A DNA stretch of 64,000 bases from Clostridia bacterium (lineage in GTDB: Bacteria; Bacillota_A; Clostridia; TANB77; CAG-508), in contig JAFVGB010000015.1 of the NCBI GenBank assembly GCA_017475185.1, positions 80,150-144,149 on the forward strand. The letters run 5' to 3'. Under the pieces are notes generated by a model. The model made no database searches, was not told the origin of the DNA, and saw only the letters and a list, made by a program, of their open reading frames with translations. The first letter of the stretch is position 1. Every line of letters begins with the position of its first letter. Below are positions 9,067-18,842 of this stretch, one piece after another. Made by a program: the position numbers and the translations under genes.

Positions 9067-9254
9067 TATTGTAGAATCCGTCCAATCTTTGAATTATGTA
9101 ATTTTAGAAAATATTATTAACACTTCGTTCGTTTACTGGCGTTGGAGTTTTGGAAAAAGACTTTAGGCGGGAGCGCCAAACTGCGCACTCCACTGCGTGT
9201 TAATATATTTTCTAAAATTACATAATTCAAAGATTGGGACTACTCTACAAATTG
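9067..9254. repeat. Long inverted-repeat element A
   Basis: Arms of about 41 bases (9082-9123 and 9197-9237) are complementary with one bulge and enclose about 73 bases with further internal pairing. Outer ends TTGTAGA and TCTACAA also pair. The right end CTACTCTACAAA closely matches the right end of element B near 24100. No open frame is inside. It separates sufS from sufU. Confidence 0.75.
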
Positions 9255-9291
9255 AAACTAATAATAAATTTTCTTGGAAGGGGAGAATAAA

Positions 9292-9723
9292 GTGGAAGAT
9301 TTAACTGATGTTTATAATGATTTGATTATGGAACATAGTATGAATTCTTATAATAAGAAAAAGTTGGAAAGTGCTGATTTTTGTGAGTTAGGACATAATC
9401 CAAATTGTGGTGATGAAATTACTTTGGAAGTTAAGATGAATGGAAATATTATTGAAGATATGGCTTTTCACGGACATGGATGTGCTATTTCTCAGGCGTC
9501 TACATCTATTATGATTGATACTTTAAAAGGAAAAACTGTTGATGAGGCAAAAGAGATTGTAAAAACATTTATTGAGATGATTAAGAGAGAGACAAAGAGT
9601 GAAGAGGAATTAAGAAAATTAGAGGATGCCATTGCATTTAAGAATATTTCTAATATGCCTGCAAGAGTTAAGTGCGCTTTGCTTGCTTGGCATACTTTGG
9701 AGAATATTTTTGAAAAAATATAA
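9292..9723 (+). CDS. sufU: Sulfur-transfer/scaffold protein SufU
   Basis: The 143-residue IscU-like zinc protein accepts sulfur from SufS. The three Cys ligands lie in HNPNCGDEI, GHGCAIS and VKCALLAWHTL. The GTG start at 9292 is preferred over a TTG at 9274 because GGAAGGGGAG lies six bases before it. The product then begins (M)EDLTDVYNDLIMEH, typical for SufU. Confidence 0.93.
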   Translation: MEDLTDVYNDLIMEHSMNSYNKKKLESADFCELGHNPNCGDEITLEVKMNGNIIEDMAFHGHGCAISQASTSIMIDTLKGKTVDEAKEIVKTFIEMIKRETKSEEELRKLEDAIAFKNISNMPARVKCALLAWHTLENIFEKI

Positions 9724-9729
9724 TTTTTT

Positions 9730-9764
9730 TTGAAACATTTGGGGACGGTCTTTTTTTGTTTCAA
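9730..9764 (+). repeat. GGGACGG-type mini-repeat, copy 3
   Basis: TTGAAACA (9730-9737) and TGTTTCAA (9757-9764) flank the core TTTGGGGACGGTCT between sufU and mnmA. Confidence 0.75.
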
Positions 9765-9779
9765 GAAAGGAAATGAAAA

Positions 9780-10835
<1,056 letters not shown>

Positions 10836-10839
10836 CAAT

Positions 10840-10868
10840 TTGACAATTATGTAAATATGTTGTATAAT
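10840..10868 (+). promoter_or_regulatory. Consensus SigA promoter of the 10.9-kb RNA
   Basis: TTGACA (10840-10845), 17 bases, TATAAT (10863-10868): an exact consensus, expected for a highly expressed transcript. Confidence 0.85.
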
Positions 10869-10874
10869 ATATGC

Positions 10875-11245
10875 AGGTTCAAGCTTTACATAAGCCACCA
10901 TACTTTTATTCTATAAGTACAATACTAAGAAGAGTATGGGGCGCCCCATACTAACTGCATCATATGAGATAATGTAGAATAAAGTGTGGGAAAGAGATAT
11001 TATTGCTAAAATACTTATTTTTAAATAATTTACCAAAAAAGTAAATAAGATTATTTACCTTAAAATTATAAATTCATAATATAATTGTTATGGTTTATAA
11101 AAAAATACAGTGCATTAGTATGGCAAAAGATTGTCGTACGAGGCGGAATTGTATTAAAAAAATAAATTATTAAAATAGGTAAATAGCAAAATATCAGAAC
11201 CTTTACATATAAAAAAGGGCGGTCTGCACAAAGGCCGCTCTTTTA
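10875..11245 (+). ncRNA. Candidate structured non-coding RNA (about 370 nt)
   Basis: No open frame with a ribosome binding site lies here. The transcript would start at AGGTTC (10875-10880), which pairs with GAACCT near its end (11197-11202). Nested inside, TATTTACCT (11052-11060) pairs with AGGTAAATA (11177-11185). There is a perfect hairpin AGTATGGGGC/GCCCCATACT, a long arm closing around TTTATTCTA/TAGAATAAA, and a GTATGGCAA/TTGTCGTAC stem with two wobble pairs. It ends in a terminator. I could not match it to RNase P RNA, tmRNA, SRP RNA or 6S RNA signatures. Confidence 0.55.
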
Positions 11246-11246
11246 G
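11211..11246 (+). terminator. Terminator of the candidate RNA
   Basis: AAAAGGGCGG pairs with CCGCTCTTTT (one wobble), followed by a T-containing tract. Confidence 0.75.
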
Positions 11247-11279
11247 TTTGCTAAAAAAAATAATAATATTGAAAAATTA

Positions 11280-11309
11280 TTGACACAAAATTATCTAATG
11301 TAATATAAT
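11280..11309 (+). promoter_or_regulatory. SigA promoter of the nucleotidyltransferase-fold gene
   Basis: TTGACA (11280-11285), 18 bases, TATAAT (11304-11309). Confidence 0.75.
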
Positions 11310-11382
11310 TCGACTGAAAGCGTAGATATGCAAATATACAATAGGGTTAAGGTAAAAAACATTTATTAAGGAGGATGCAGAT

Positions 11383-11982
11383 ATGAAAAATTACCAAGAC
11401 CGGGCAACCAATAATCTTAATACGTTTTGCAACAATCAGACACTGAAAGAAAAAAGGCAGCTTTTGCTATACATTAGCAAAAGATTTGCCGAAGAAGGTA
11501 TCGAATGGTGCCTTACATGCTCTTCTACTCTTTTTTTCAGGGGAATAAAAGAGTCTTTCAACGATTTCGATATTCTGATAGACTATCGGTATATTACCAA
11601 GGCTATACAGATTATGAAGGAGCTGAAGGCAATTGATTTACCGAAAGGTGATCAAAGCATGTTTGCATCTACATTGTTCAACAGATATCAGATTGGAAAT
11701 GTAAAAATCGACTTGTTTTCTGAATGGAGGATAAGTGCACATTTTACTTTCACATATGCATACTCAGGCGAGGATGTTGATGTGATTACAATCGAAGAAA
11801 ATAAAATTCAGATTGTTTCTGCTGAAACACAGATGGTTTTATATTCTGTTTTAACACCGTGGCAGCCATACAGAGAAGAAAAAGTTGTTATGTTAAAGGA
11901 TTATCTTAATGAAGTAGGACGGAAACATCCAAAGTCTTTTGACAATCAGCTTCCAGCGGACATTATTGCAAAATACAAATGA
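11383..11982 (+). CDS. Nucleotidyltransferase-fold protein
   Basis: The 199-residue protein carries CSSTLFFRGIKESFNDFDILID (about residues 46-67), a form of the GS-x-L-x-G and D-x-D pattern of the DNA polymerase beta superfamily. The family includes aminoglycoside adenylyltransferases and MNT antitoxins. The substrate cannot be told. AAGGAGG precedes the ATG. It has its own promoter and terminator, and codons such as CGG, CTG and CAG that set it apart from glgP next door, suggesting acquisition. Confidence 0.6.
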   Translation: MKNYQDRATNNLNTFCNNQTLKEKRQLLLYISKRFAEEGIEWCLTCSSTLFFRGIKESFNDFDILIDYRYITKAIQIMKELKAIDLPKGDQSMFASTLFNRYQIGNVKIDLFSEWRISAHFTFTYAYSGEDVDVITIEENKIQIVSAETQMVLYSVLTPWQPYREEKVVMLKDYLNEVGRKHPKSFDNQLPADIIAKYK

Positions 11983-11985
11983 TTG

Positions 11986-12028
11986 TGAGAGATACGAGGG
12001 CATTTGCCTTCGTATTCTCGCTTTTTTA
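11986..12028 (+). terminator. Terminator after the nucleotidyltransferase-fold gene
   Basis: ATACGAGGGC and GCCTTCGTAT form a strong stem, followed by TTTTTT. Confidence 0.8.
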
Positions 12029-12076
12029 GATTATATATACAATCAACTATATTATGTAAAAATTATAAAAAATTAT

Positions 12077-12105
12077 TTGACAAAATACACAACTTAATAG
12101 ATAAT
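12077..12105 (+). promoter_or_regulatory. SigA promoter of glgP
   Basis: TTGACA (12077-12082), 17 bases, GATAAT (12100-12105). Confidence 0.65.
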
Positions 12106-12176
12106 ATTAATATGAAATAATGAGATAATTTTACACAAGAAAAAGTCACAAGAAATACAAAGGAGGAAATGTAATA

Positions 12177-14750
12177 ATGTATGTTTTTAACAAGATTACA
12201 GTAACACCACAATTACCAGAAAGAATAAAAGATTTATCTAAAATCGCCAATAATTTATGGTGGTCTTGGAACTCAGAATTTTTAAGATTATTTAAACAAA
12301 TAGATATAGATTTATGGGATAAAATAGAAAAAAATCCTGTCAAATTTTTAAAGTTAGTTTCTCAAGAAAAACTTAATGATATTTTGCAAGATAATAATTT
12401 CTTAAAACAATATGATGAATTGTTAGAGAATTTCAATAATTATATGAATAGCAAAAATACATGGTTTTCTAAAAAATACCCAAACAATAAAAATGATTTA
12501 ATTGCATATTTTTCAGCTGAATATGGATTAGATGAAATAGTTCAAATTTATTCAGGTGGACTTGGAATTTTATCAGGAGATCATTTAAAATCAGCAAGTG
12601 ATTTAGGAATCCCATTGGTTGCAGTAGGATTGCTTTATAAAAATGGATATTTCCATCAAAAAATAAATGCTTATGGAGAGCAAGAAACTGAATACAGAAA
12701 TTTAGATATTTCATCATTACCAATAAAAGAAGTAAAAAATGAAAATGGAGAAGAACTTATAATTGATGTAAAAATGCCAAAAGCTACATTATATCTAAAG
12801 GTTTGGAGAATAAATGTAGGTAGAGTAAATCTATATTTAATGGACTCAGATATTGAGAAAAATATAGAAGAGTATAGAAGTATTACTTCAACATTATATG
12901 GTGGAAATCAAGAAACAAGAATTCAGCAGGAAATTGTCCTTGGAATGGCTGGTACTAAATTATTAAAAACTTTGAATCTAAAACCAACAGTTTATCACAT
13001 GAACGAAGGTCATTCATCATTCTTGATTTTAGAATTAATAGACGAAATAATGCAAGAAAGACAAGTATCATTCAATATTGCAAAAGACATTGTTTCATCT
13101 AAAACTGTATTTACAACACATACCCCGGTTCCAGCTGGAAATGATATATTCCCAACAAGTCTTGTTGAAACATATTTTAATAAAATGTGGAATAAATTTG
13201 GAATTACGAAAGAAGAATTCTTGAAACTTGGAATGGCTCCAAAGGCTAAAATAGAAGATAGTGGATTTAATATGGGAATACTTGCATTAAAAGTTTCTGG
13301 AAAGAAAAACGGTGTAAGTAAATTACATGGTGCAGTATCAAGAGAATTATTTGCTGAAGTATGGCCAAATATAATAGCACATGAATCACCAATTACATAT
13401 GTAACAAATGGAATACATACATGCACATGGCTTGCTCCAAACTTGAAGAAGTTATATAATAAATACTTAATTCCATTCTGGCAAGATATGATTTATGATG
13501 ATAATGTGTGGAAAAATATTAAAAATATTCCAGATAAAGAGTTATGGGATGCACATATAGAAAGAAAAAGAAAATTATTAGCATTAGTAAAAGATAATAC
13601 AGCTGATAGATTAAAAAGAAATGGATATACATATGACGAAATTTCAAAAGTTGTATCAGGATTAAATCCAAATGCTTTAACAATAGGATTTGCAAGACGT
13701 TTTGCAACATATAAAAGAGCAACATTAATTTTTAGAGACTTAGAAAGAATAACTCAAATTCTAAGCGATAGCGGAAAACCAGTACAATTAATTTTTGCAG
13801 GAAAAGCACACCCAGCAGATAAAGAAGGACAAGAGTTAATTAAATTTATAAATGAAATTTCAATGAAACCACAATTTAAAGGAAAAGTATTCTTCCTAGA
13901 AGATTATAGCATTGGAATGTCAAGATATTTAATTAGTGGTGTGGATGTATGGCTAAATAATCCAAGAAGACCAATGGAAGCGTCTGGAACAAGCGGACAA
14001 AAAGCATCTGTAAATGGAGTAATAAACTTTAGTATTCTTGATGGATGGTGGGCCGAAGGATATAATGCGGCTAACGGATGGAAAATAGGTGTTAACGCTA
14101 ACTACGACAATTATGAAATTCAAGACAATGATGATAGTGAAAGCATTTACAACACTTTAGAAAAGAAAATAATTCCAAGTTATTACAACAGAAATGACAA
14201 AGGATATTCAGATTCATGGCTTAATATGATGAAAGAATCAATTATAACAACAGGAGGAAGATTTAGTACATCAAGAATGCTTGTTGATTATGTTGATAAA
14301 TTGTATATTCCTTTATGTAATTTAACAAATAAATACTATCAAGATAACGAAAATGTGGCAAAATACAATGAATGGAAAAGCTTATTATTAAGTAAATTTA
14401 ACAAAATTGAAATAACACAAGAGCATAACATAGATAATGAAACTATCGATGCAGGTAAAATCATAAAAGTAAGATGTTCAGTAAAATTGCCAAATGCGAA
14501 TATAAGTCCAGAGAATATTCAAGTAGAAGTTTATTATGGACAAATTGAGGATAATGGAATTGTTAGTAATGTAACAATTATACCAATGAAGTTAAAAGAA
14601 GCGAAAGATGAAGAAAAAACATATCTATATGAAGCACAAGTTGAACTTACAACAGGTGGAGATTATGGATATACGTTTAGGGTTATGCCTAAACACGAGA
14701 TGCTGTTAGATGCAGAAAATTTGGATTTGGTTAAATGGATTGAAAAATAA
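12177..14750 (+). CDS. glgP: Alpha-glucan phosphorylase
   Basis: This 857-residue GT35 phosphorylase releases glucose-1-phosphate from glycogen or maltodextrin. It has the long N-terminal domain (DUF3417 type) beginning with the PERIKDLSKIANNLWWSWN segment. The PLP-binding lysine region is EASGTSGQKASVNGVINFS. HMNEGHSSFLILELI and FTTHTPVPAGNDIF are conserved active-site segments. AAAGGAGG precedes the ATG. It stands alone with its own promoter, not in a glycogen operon. Confidence 0.93.
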   Translation: MYVFNKITVTPQLPERIKDLSKIANNLWWSWNSEFLRLFKQIDIDLWDKIEKNPVKFLKLVSQEKLNDILQDNNFLKQYDELLENFNNYMNSKNTWFSKKYPNNKNDLIAYFSAEYGLDEIVQIYSGGLGILSGDHLKSASDLGIPLVAVGLLYKNGYFHQKINAYGEQETEYRNLDISSLPIKEVKNENGEELIIDVKMPKATLYLKVWRINVGRVNLYLMDSDIEKNIEEYRSITSTLYGGNQETRIQQEIVLGMAGTKLLKTLNLKPTVYHMNEGHSSFLILELIDEIMQERQVSFNIAKDIVSSKTVFTTHTPVPAGNDIFPTSLVETYFNKMWNKFGITKEEFLKLGMAPKAKIEDSGFNMGILALKVSGKKNGVSKLHGAVSRELFAEVWPNIIAHESPITYVTNGIHTCTWLAPNLKKLYNKYLIPFWQDMIYDDNVWKNIKNIPDKELWDAHIERKRKLLALVKDNTADRLKRNGYTYDEISKVVSGLNPNALTIGFARRFATYKRATLIFRDLERITQILSDSGKPVQLIFAGKAHPADKEGQELIKFINEISMKPQFKGKVFFLEDYSIGMSRYLISGVDVWLNNPRRPMEASGTSGQKASVNGVINFSILDGWWAEGYNAANGWKIGVNANYDNYEIQDNDDSESIYNTLEKKIIPSYYNRNDKGYSDSWLNMMKESIITTGGRFSTSRMLVDYVDKLYIPLCNLTNKYYQDNENVAKYNEWKSLLLSKFNKIEITQEHNIDNETIDAGKIIKVRCSVKLPNANISPENIQVEVYYGQIEDNGIVSNVTIIPMKLKEAKDEEKTYLYEAQVELTTGGDYGYTFRVMPKHEMLLDAENLDLVKWIEK

Positions 14751-14783
14751 TTTCAACAATTGGGACGGTTCTAAAAGTTGAAA
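14751..14783 (+). repeat. GGGACGG-type mini-repeat, copy 4
   Basis: TTTCAAC (14751-14757) and GTTGAAA (14777-14783) flank TTGGGACGGTTCT. The arms differ from copies 1-3 but remain complementary. Confidence 0.65.
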
Positions 14784-14872
14784 AATTGCTAGCTGTGGTG
14801 TCGAACTATGTTGAAATAAATAGAGAAGGGTAATATATTAAATTTCGCAGGTTTGCTGGCTCGGCTTTGTAA

Positions 14873-14942
14873 AAAGGTAAAAGGAACTATAAACAAGAAT
14901 AGGGTTTTTGTTTAGTATGTTCCTTTTACTTCTTTTTTGCAA
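14873..14942 (+). terminator. Long terminator hairpin before pyk
   Basis: GTAAAAGGAAC pairs with GTTCCTTTTAC, with TAAACAA/TTGTTTA pairing further in, and is followed by a T-rich tract. The upstream 14784-14872 stretch holds no gene; whether it is an RNA leader is unclear. Confidence 0.65.
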
Positions 14943-14959
14943 AAAATGTCGAAAAATCC

Positions 14960-14988
14960 TTGTAAATAATGCCAATCAATGATATAAT
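14960..14988 (+). promoter_or_regulatory. SigA promoter of pyk
   Basis: TTGTAA (14960-14965), 17 bases, TATAAT (14983-14988). Confidence 0.65.
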
Positions 14989-15061
14989 ATTTAACGTTGA
15001 TTAAAAGTATATGTGACATATGATTCAGTTTACATATATTATAGTAATGGGAGGAATAGAA

Positions 15062-16498
15062 ATGAAAAGAACAAAAATTGTATGTACTATTGGTCCAGCT
15101 ACAATGGATAAAGAAGTATTAAAGAAAATGATGTTAGCAGGGATGAATGTAGGAAGATTCAATTTTTCACATGGTTCATTTGAAGATCAAGAGAAATTTT
15201 ATACACCATTTTTAGAAGCAAGAAAAGAATTAGGATTACCAGTTGCTGCCTTATTAGATACACAAGGACCTGAAATAAGAACTGGAAAATTAGTTCAAAA
15301 TCCTGTTGTCTTAAAAGCAAATGAAGAATTTACATTAGTTAATGAAGAAATCATTGGAGATGAAACAAAAACTACTGTAACATATAAAGAATTATACAAA
15401 GATGTACAACCTGGAACAACAATTTTAATTGATGATGGTAAAATAGAACTACAAGTACTTAGAATTGAAGGAAAAGACGTTGTTTGTAAAATAATGAATG
15501 GTGGAGAATTAGGAAATAGAAAAAGTATTAATATTCCAGGAACACACATTAATTTACCAGCATTAAAAGAAAAAGATATTCAAGACTTAATAGCTGGATG
15601 TAAACATGATTTTGATTATATAGCAGCATCTTTCATTAGATGTAAAGAAGATGTTTTAGCTATTCGTAAAGTTTTAGATGAGAACGGTGGAAATAATATT
15701 AAGATTATTTCAAAAATAGAAAGTACAGAAGGAATTGAAAACTTTGATTCAATTCTAGAAGTTACAGATGGTGTTATGGTTGCTCGTGGAGATATGGGTG
15801 TTGAAATACCAATGGAGCAAGTTCCAGTAGTTCAAAAAGAGATGATAAAAAAATGTAATAAAGCAGGAAAAATAGTTATAACTGCAACACAAATGTTAGA
15901 AACAATGACAAACAACCCAAGACCAACAAGAGCAGAAGTTTCAGACGTTGCAAATGCTGTATTTGATGTAACAAGTGCAATAATGCTTTCTGGAGAAAGT
16001 GCTATGGGAAAATATCCTGTTGAATGTGTTGATACAATGTCTAGAATTGCAAAAGCAGCAGAAAGTGATATAAATTATGAAAAACGTTTAGGGTTAAGAG
16101 AAACAGATGCTGAATATGATAATTATGAATTCTATTTAGATAGAGCAGTATGCACAACAGCTAAAAAATTAGATGCAAAAGGAATTTTTGCTTATACAGA
16201 AGGTGGAGATACACCAAAAACATTAGCTGGATTTATGCCAACATGTCCAATTTATGCAGTAACTAAAAATGTGAAAACATACAGACAATTAGCGTTGGTA
16301 AATAATGTAGTTCCAATTTTAGTAAATGAAAATGAATTGAACATAAAAGAAACAATTGCAGCTGGTGTAGAAGAAGCTAAAAAACGTGGATATGTTTCAT
16401 CAGGAGATGTAATTGCAATAGCTGGTGGAGAAAAAGTTTTAAGCGGATTTGATTCAAGTGATATGAACAGAACAATGGGTGGAATTATAAGAATCTAA
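15062..16498 (+). CDS. pyk: Pyruvate kinase
   Basis: The 478-residue glycolytic enzyme converts phosphoenolpyruvate and ADP to pyruvate and ATP. MKRTKIVCTIGPA, NFSHGSFEDQ, the MVARGDMGVEIP active-site segment and the TATQMLETMTNNPRPTRAE signature are present. It is the short form, without the extra C-terminal PEP-utiliser-like domain found in Bacillus. The start at 15062 is set by GGGAGG. Confidence 0.96.
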   Translation: MKRTKIVCTIGPATMDKEVLKKMMLAGMNVGRFNFSHGSFEDQEKFYTPFLEARKELGLPVAALLDTQGPEIRTGKLVQNPVVLKANEEFTLVNEEIIGDETKTTVTYKELYKDVQPGTTILIDDGKIELQVLRIEGKDVVCKIMNGGELGNRKSINIPGTHINLPALKEKDIQDLIAGCKHDFDYIAASFIRCKEDVLAIRKVLDENGGNNIKIISKIESTEGIENFDSILEVTDGVMVARGDMGVEIPMEQVPVVQKEMIKKCNKAGKIVITATQMLETMTNNPRPTRAEVSDVANAVFDVTSAIMLSGESAMGKYPVECVDTMSRIAKAAESDINYEKRLGLRETDAEYDNYEFYLDRAVCTTAKKLDAKGIFAYTEGGDTPKTLAGFMPTCPIYAVTKNVKTYRQLALVNNVVPILVNENELNIKETIAAGVEEAKKRGYVSSGDVIAIAGGEKVLSGFDSSDMNRTMGGIIRI

Positions 16499-16509
16499 TT
16501 ATAAATTTA

Positions 16510-16555
16510 TAAAAAAACAAATTGTAATTTAAATTTTACAGTTTGTTTTTTTATT
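16510..16555 (+). terminator. Terminator of pyk
   Basis: AAACAAATTGTAA and TTACAGTTTGTTT form a stem with one mismatch, followed by T residues. Confidence 0.75.
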
Positions 16556-16608
16556 TGTTGAAATAAGAAATATTTTGTGATAGTATAATCAATGTACTAA
16601 TTTTATGC

Positions 16609-16631
16609 ATTAGCTTAGGTCAGAAGTTAGT
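16609..16631 (+). promoter_or_regulatory. Leader hairpin with AGGTCAG loop, lipoprotein gene
   Basis: ATTAGC (16609-16614) and GTTAGT (16626-16631) pair with two wobbles around the loop TTAGGTCAGAA. The loop core and stem length match the leaders at 47181 and 49476. TATAAT at 16584-16589 lies just upstream. Confidence 0.5.
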
Positions 16632-16663
16632 GTTACTCTAATATAATTAAAGGAGGTCATTAA

Positions 16664-16720
16664 ATAATCAAAAAATTAAAATCATACGTAAAAATGGTAC
16701 TACTTGTACTTGCTCACTAA
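16664..16720 (+). other. Possible AUA-initiated short peptide or start-loss relic
   Basis: AGGAGG (16651-16656) is followed after seven bases by ATA, not ATG, GTG or TTG. The 18-codon frame then reads IKKLKSYVKMVLLVLAH, resembling a signal-peptide start, and stops. Either AUA serves as a start or an ATG start was lost. Confidence 0.25.
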
Positions 16721-16759
16721 GTTACAGGAGGTTTTAGTGAGAAATCCAAAATAAAAAAA

Positions 16760-17746
16760 ATGAAAAAGTTATTTTTTGCTTTTTTTATAGCAGCGGTTGC
16801 TTTAATAGGAGTATGTTCATGTTCCAAAAAATCTGATAGTTCATTTAGTTTTGTTGAGTTCCATAACAAAAACACAACAACATATGTTAATGATGAAGAT
16901 GATAATGATATCAATATTCATAGTTGGACAATTCCTACTTCAGTTGTAACTGATTATACAGAAGAATCAACAACTACTACTGTAAAAATTACTGCTTATG
17001 TTGCTGGAGCAAATGAAACTGGAACAAGAGTTACTAATAACAGGCAGAGCGGTGTAACTAAATATAATGTTGATACTACTCAGACAAAAAATAATAACTA
17101 CATAACAACTACGCAAATTGCATCAGTTTCAAATAATAATAGAACTAATCAAAATATAGTGACAACAAGAAAAGCTGAAACCAACACTAAAATTGAGACA
17201 ACTGTTAAAACAACTGCTCCTAAAAAAACAATCACAACTACTGCAACTACAACTCAAACACCACCTAAAAAGACTACAGAAACAGCATATAAGATTAAAT
17301 ATGTTCCAAGTTTGTATGTTGAAACATCAGATGAAGAAACATATACACCTAATGAAATTATTGCAGAAGTTTTCAAGTCAAGTGCAACAATGTGGTTTGA
17401 AAATGAAGAAGATTTAAAAAAGGTTGCAGATGTATTAAAATCATTGGATTGTTATAAACTGCAAAAAAACGGAACCTTTAATTTTAATGATTATTTGGCA
17501 AAAAATGGAATAGAAGAAGATCAACTAAAATACCTTGTAAGTGTTCTTATTTATGAAAGTTCAAAAACTTCAAGTGTTAAAATTGATGAAAATACTTTTC
17601 CTGAATATAATTCCTATGATGCCGATACAAATGTGTCAAGTGGTAATGGAAATTTAATTCTGACTGCAAATGATAATATAGTATTTTATGTATATGTGAA
17701 TAGTTATAGTTATAGCATTACTTTTTCACAATACATAACTTACTAA
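16760..17746 (+). CDS. Putative lipoprotein with Thr-rich linker
   Basis: The 328-residue protein begins MKKLFFAFFIAAVALIGVC, a signal peptide ending in a lipobox-like IGVC. A long Thr-, Asn- and Lys-rich segment (about residues 55-195) acts as a spacer, and a folded C-terminal domain of about 130 residues follows. No family was recognised. The gene lacks an adjacent strong ribosome binding site; AGGAGG about 25 bases upstream leads to a five-codon frame instead. It likely sits on the outer face of the membrane. Confidence 0.6.
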   Translation: MKKLFFAFFIAAVALIGVCSCSKKSDSSFSFVEFHNKNTTTYVNDEDDNDINIHSWTIPTSVVTDYTEESTTTTVKITAYVAGANETGTRVTNNRQSGVTKYNVDTTQTKNNNYITTTQIASVSNNNRTNQNIVTTRKAETNTKIETTVKTTAPKKTITTTATTTQTPPKKTTETAYKIKYVPSLYVETSDEETYTPNEIIAEVFKSSATMWFENEEDLKKVADVLKSLDCYKLQKNGTFNFNDYLAKNGIEEDQLKYLVSVLIYESSKTSSVKIDENTFPEYNSYDADTNVSSGNGNLILTANDNIVFYVYVNSYSYSITFSQYITY

Positions 17747-17756
17747 TTACAAAATT

Positions 17757-17806
17757 AACTCGGCTTATGTGAAAACTATATAGTTTACTATAAGCCGAGT
17801 TCTTTA
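17757..17806. terminator. Bidirectional terminator between lipoprotein gene and cotJC
   Basis: AACTCGGCTTA pairs with TAAGCCGAGTT with further inner pairing. It lies between convergent genes. Confidence 0.75.
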
Positions 17807-17815
17807 TATTAAAAC

Positions 17816-18481
17816 TTATTTATTGCAATTGCAATCATTATCCATATCACTTAGAACTTCACTTTTCATACATCCAAATTCACTATTCATACAAGACTTG
17901 TTTGCAGTATAAAACTTTTTCTGAGCTAATTTATCTTGAATTCCACGCAAAGCTTCACCAAATCTTTGGAAGTGAACAACTTCTCTTTCACGTAAGAAAC
18001 GAAGTGGGTCAATAACATCTGGATCATCTTTACATAGGTCTATTAGTTTTTCATAAGTTGCTCTTGCTTTTTGTTCGGCTGCTAAATCTTCTTGTAAATC
18101 AGCAATTGGGTCACCTTTAACAGCTAATACAGATGCAGTAAATGGATAACCAGCTGCAGCTTGAGGGTAAACACCCCAACCATGATCAGTATAATAATCA
18201 CCAAGTCCTGCTTTTTTCAATTCTTCAGGGCATACTCCATCAGTTAATTGATGAACAATAGTTCCAACCATTTCCAAGTGAGCTAATTCTTCAGTACCAA
18301 TATCATTTAAAATAGCCTTAGCTCTTTCATCAGGCATACCAAATCTTTGAGATAAATATCTTAGAGAAGCGGCAAGTTCGCCATCAGGACCACCATATTG
18401 ACTAATTATAAACTTAGCCAACATAGGATTTTTACATTTAATTTTAATAGGATATTCTAAAACTTTATTATAAGTCCACAT
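17816..18481 (-). CDS. cotJC: Spore coat protein CotJC (manganese-catalase-like)
   Basis: The 221-residue protein belongs to the CotJC/manganese catalase family found in the spore coat. MWTYNKVLEYPI, the DIGTEELAHLEMVGTIVHQL segment with metal-ligand Glu and His, and REREVVHFQRFGEAL with the second set are visible. The start at 18481 follows GGAGAG and sits one base after the cotJB stop, so the three genes are one operon. The tail has extra Cys and Asn residues. Confidence 0.93.
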   Translation of the reverse strand: MWTYNKVLEYPIKIKCKNPMLAKFIISQYGGPDGELAASLRYLSQRFGMPDERAKAILNDIGTEELAHLEMVGTIVHQLTDGVCPEELKKAGLGDYYTDHGWGVYPQAAAGYPFTASVLAVKGDPIADLQEDLAAEQKARATYEKLIDLCKDDPDVIDPLRFLREREVVHFQRFGEALRGIQDKLAQKKFYTANKSCMNSEFGCMKSEVLSDMDNDCNCNK

Positions 18482-18482
18482 A

Positions 18483-18842
18483 TTATTTGCACTCTCCTTC
18501 CCAAGGCCAAGGACCTTCAAGCCATCTCCATTTTTTACATGGATACATTATAGATAAAGGTCCATATACCTTTTGATATTGATCTTCCAAAGCTTTAAAC
18601 CTTTTTGCATATTCATTATGCAAGCAAAGAGCTTTTTCATCATCTGGATGAGTATCAAGGTATAAACCAAGCTCAATTATGGCAAATCTATAACATTTCA
18701 ATTGTTTCTTTAATTCTTCCATAGTAGCCTCATTTGCATTATTATTTGGCATATTATTTAATTCAAATTCATATTTGCAGGTACATGCACAATCCCTTTG
18801 GTTAGGGCACATACCGCAGTCACACTTATCATTACAGTCCAT
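18483..18842 (-). CDS. cotJB: Spore coat protein CotJB
   Basis: The 119-residue protein has a Cys-rich start (residues 1-22) and a CotJB core with CYRFAIIELGLYLDTHPDDE and a Trp/Pro-rich end. Its ATG shares a base with the cotJA stop (TAATG), showing translational coupling. The Cys-rich extension is longer than in Bacillus CotJB and may support cross-linking or metal binding. Confidence 0.9.
   Translation of the reverse strand: MDCNDKCDCGMCPNQRDCACTCKYEFELNNMPNNNANEATMEELKKQLKCYRFAIIELGLYLDTHPDDEKALCLHNEYAKRFKALEDQYQKVYGPLSIMYPCKKWRWLEGPWPWEGECK

Noticed and set aside
10840..11246. 6S RNA, RNase P RNA, tmRNA or SRP RNA as identity of the structured transcript
   Set aside because: The conserved boxes I know for these RNAs (for example GAGGAAAGTCC of RNase P, the tmRNA tag frame and ends, the SRP helix 8 tetraloop region) are not present. 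Left as unassigned.
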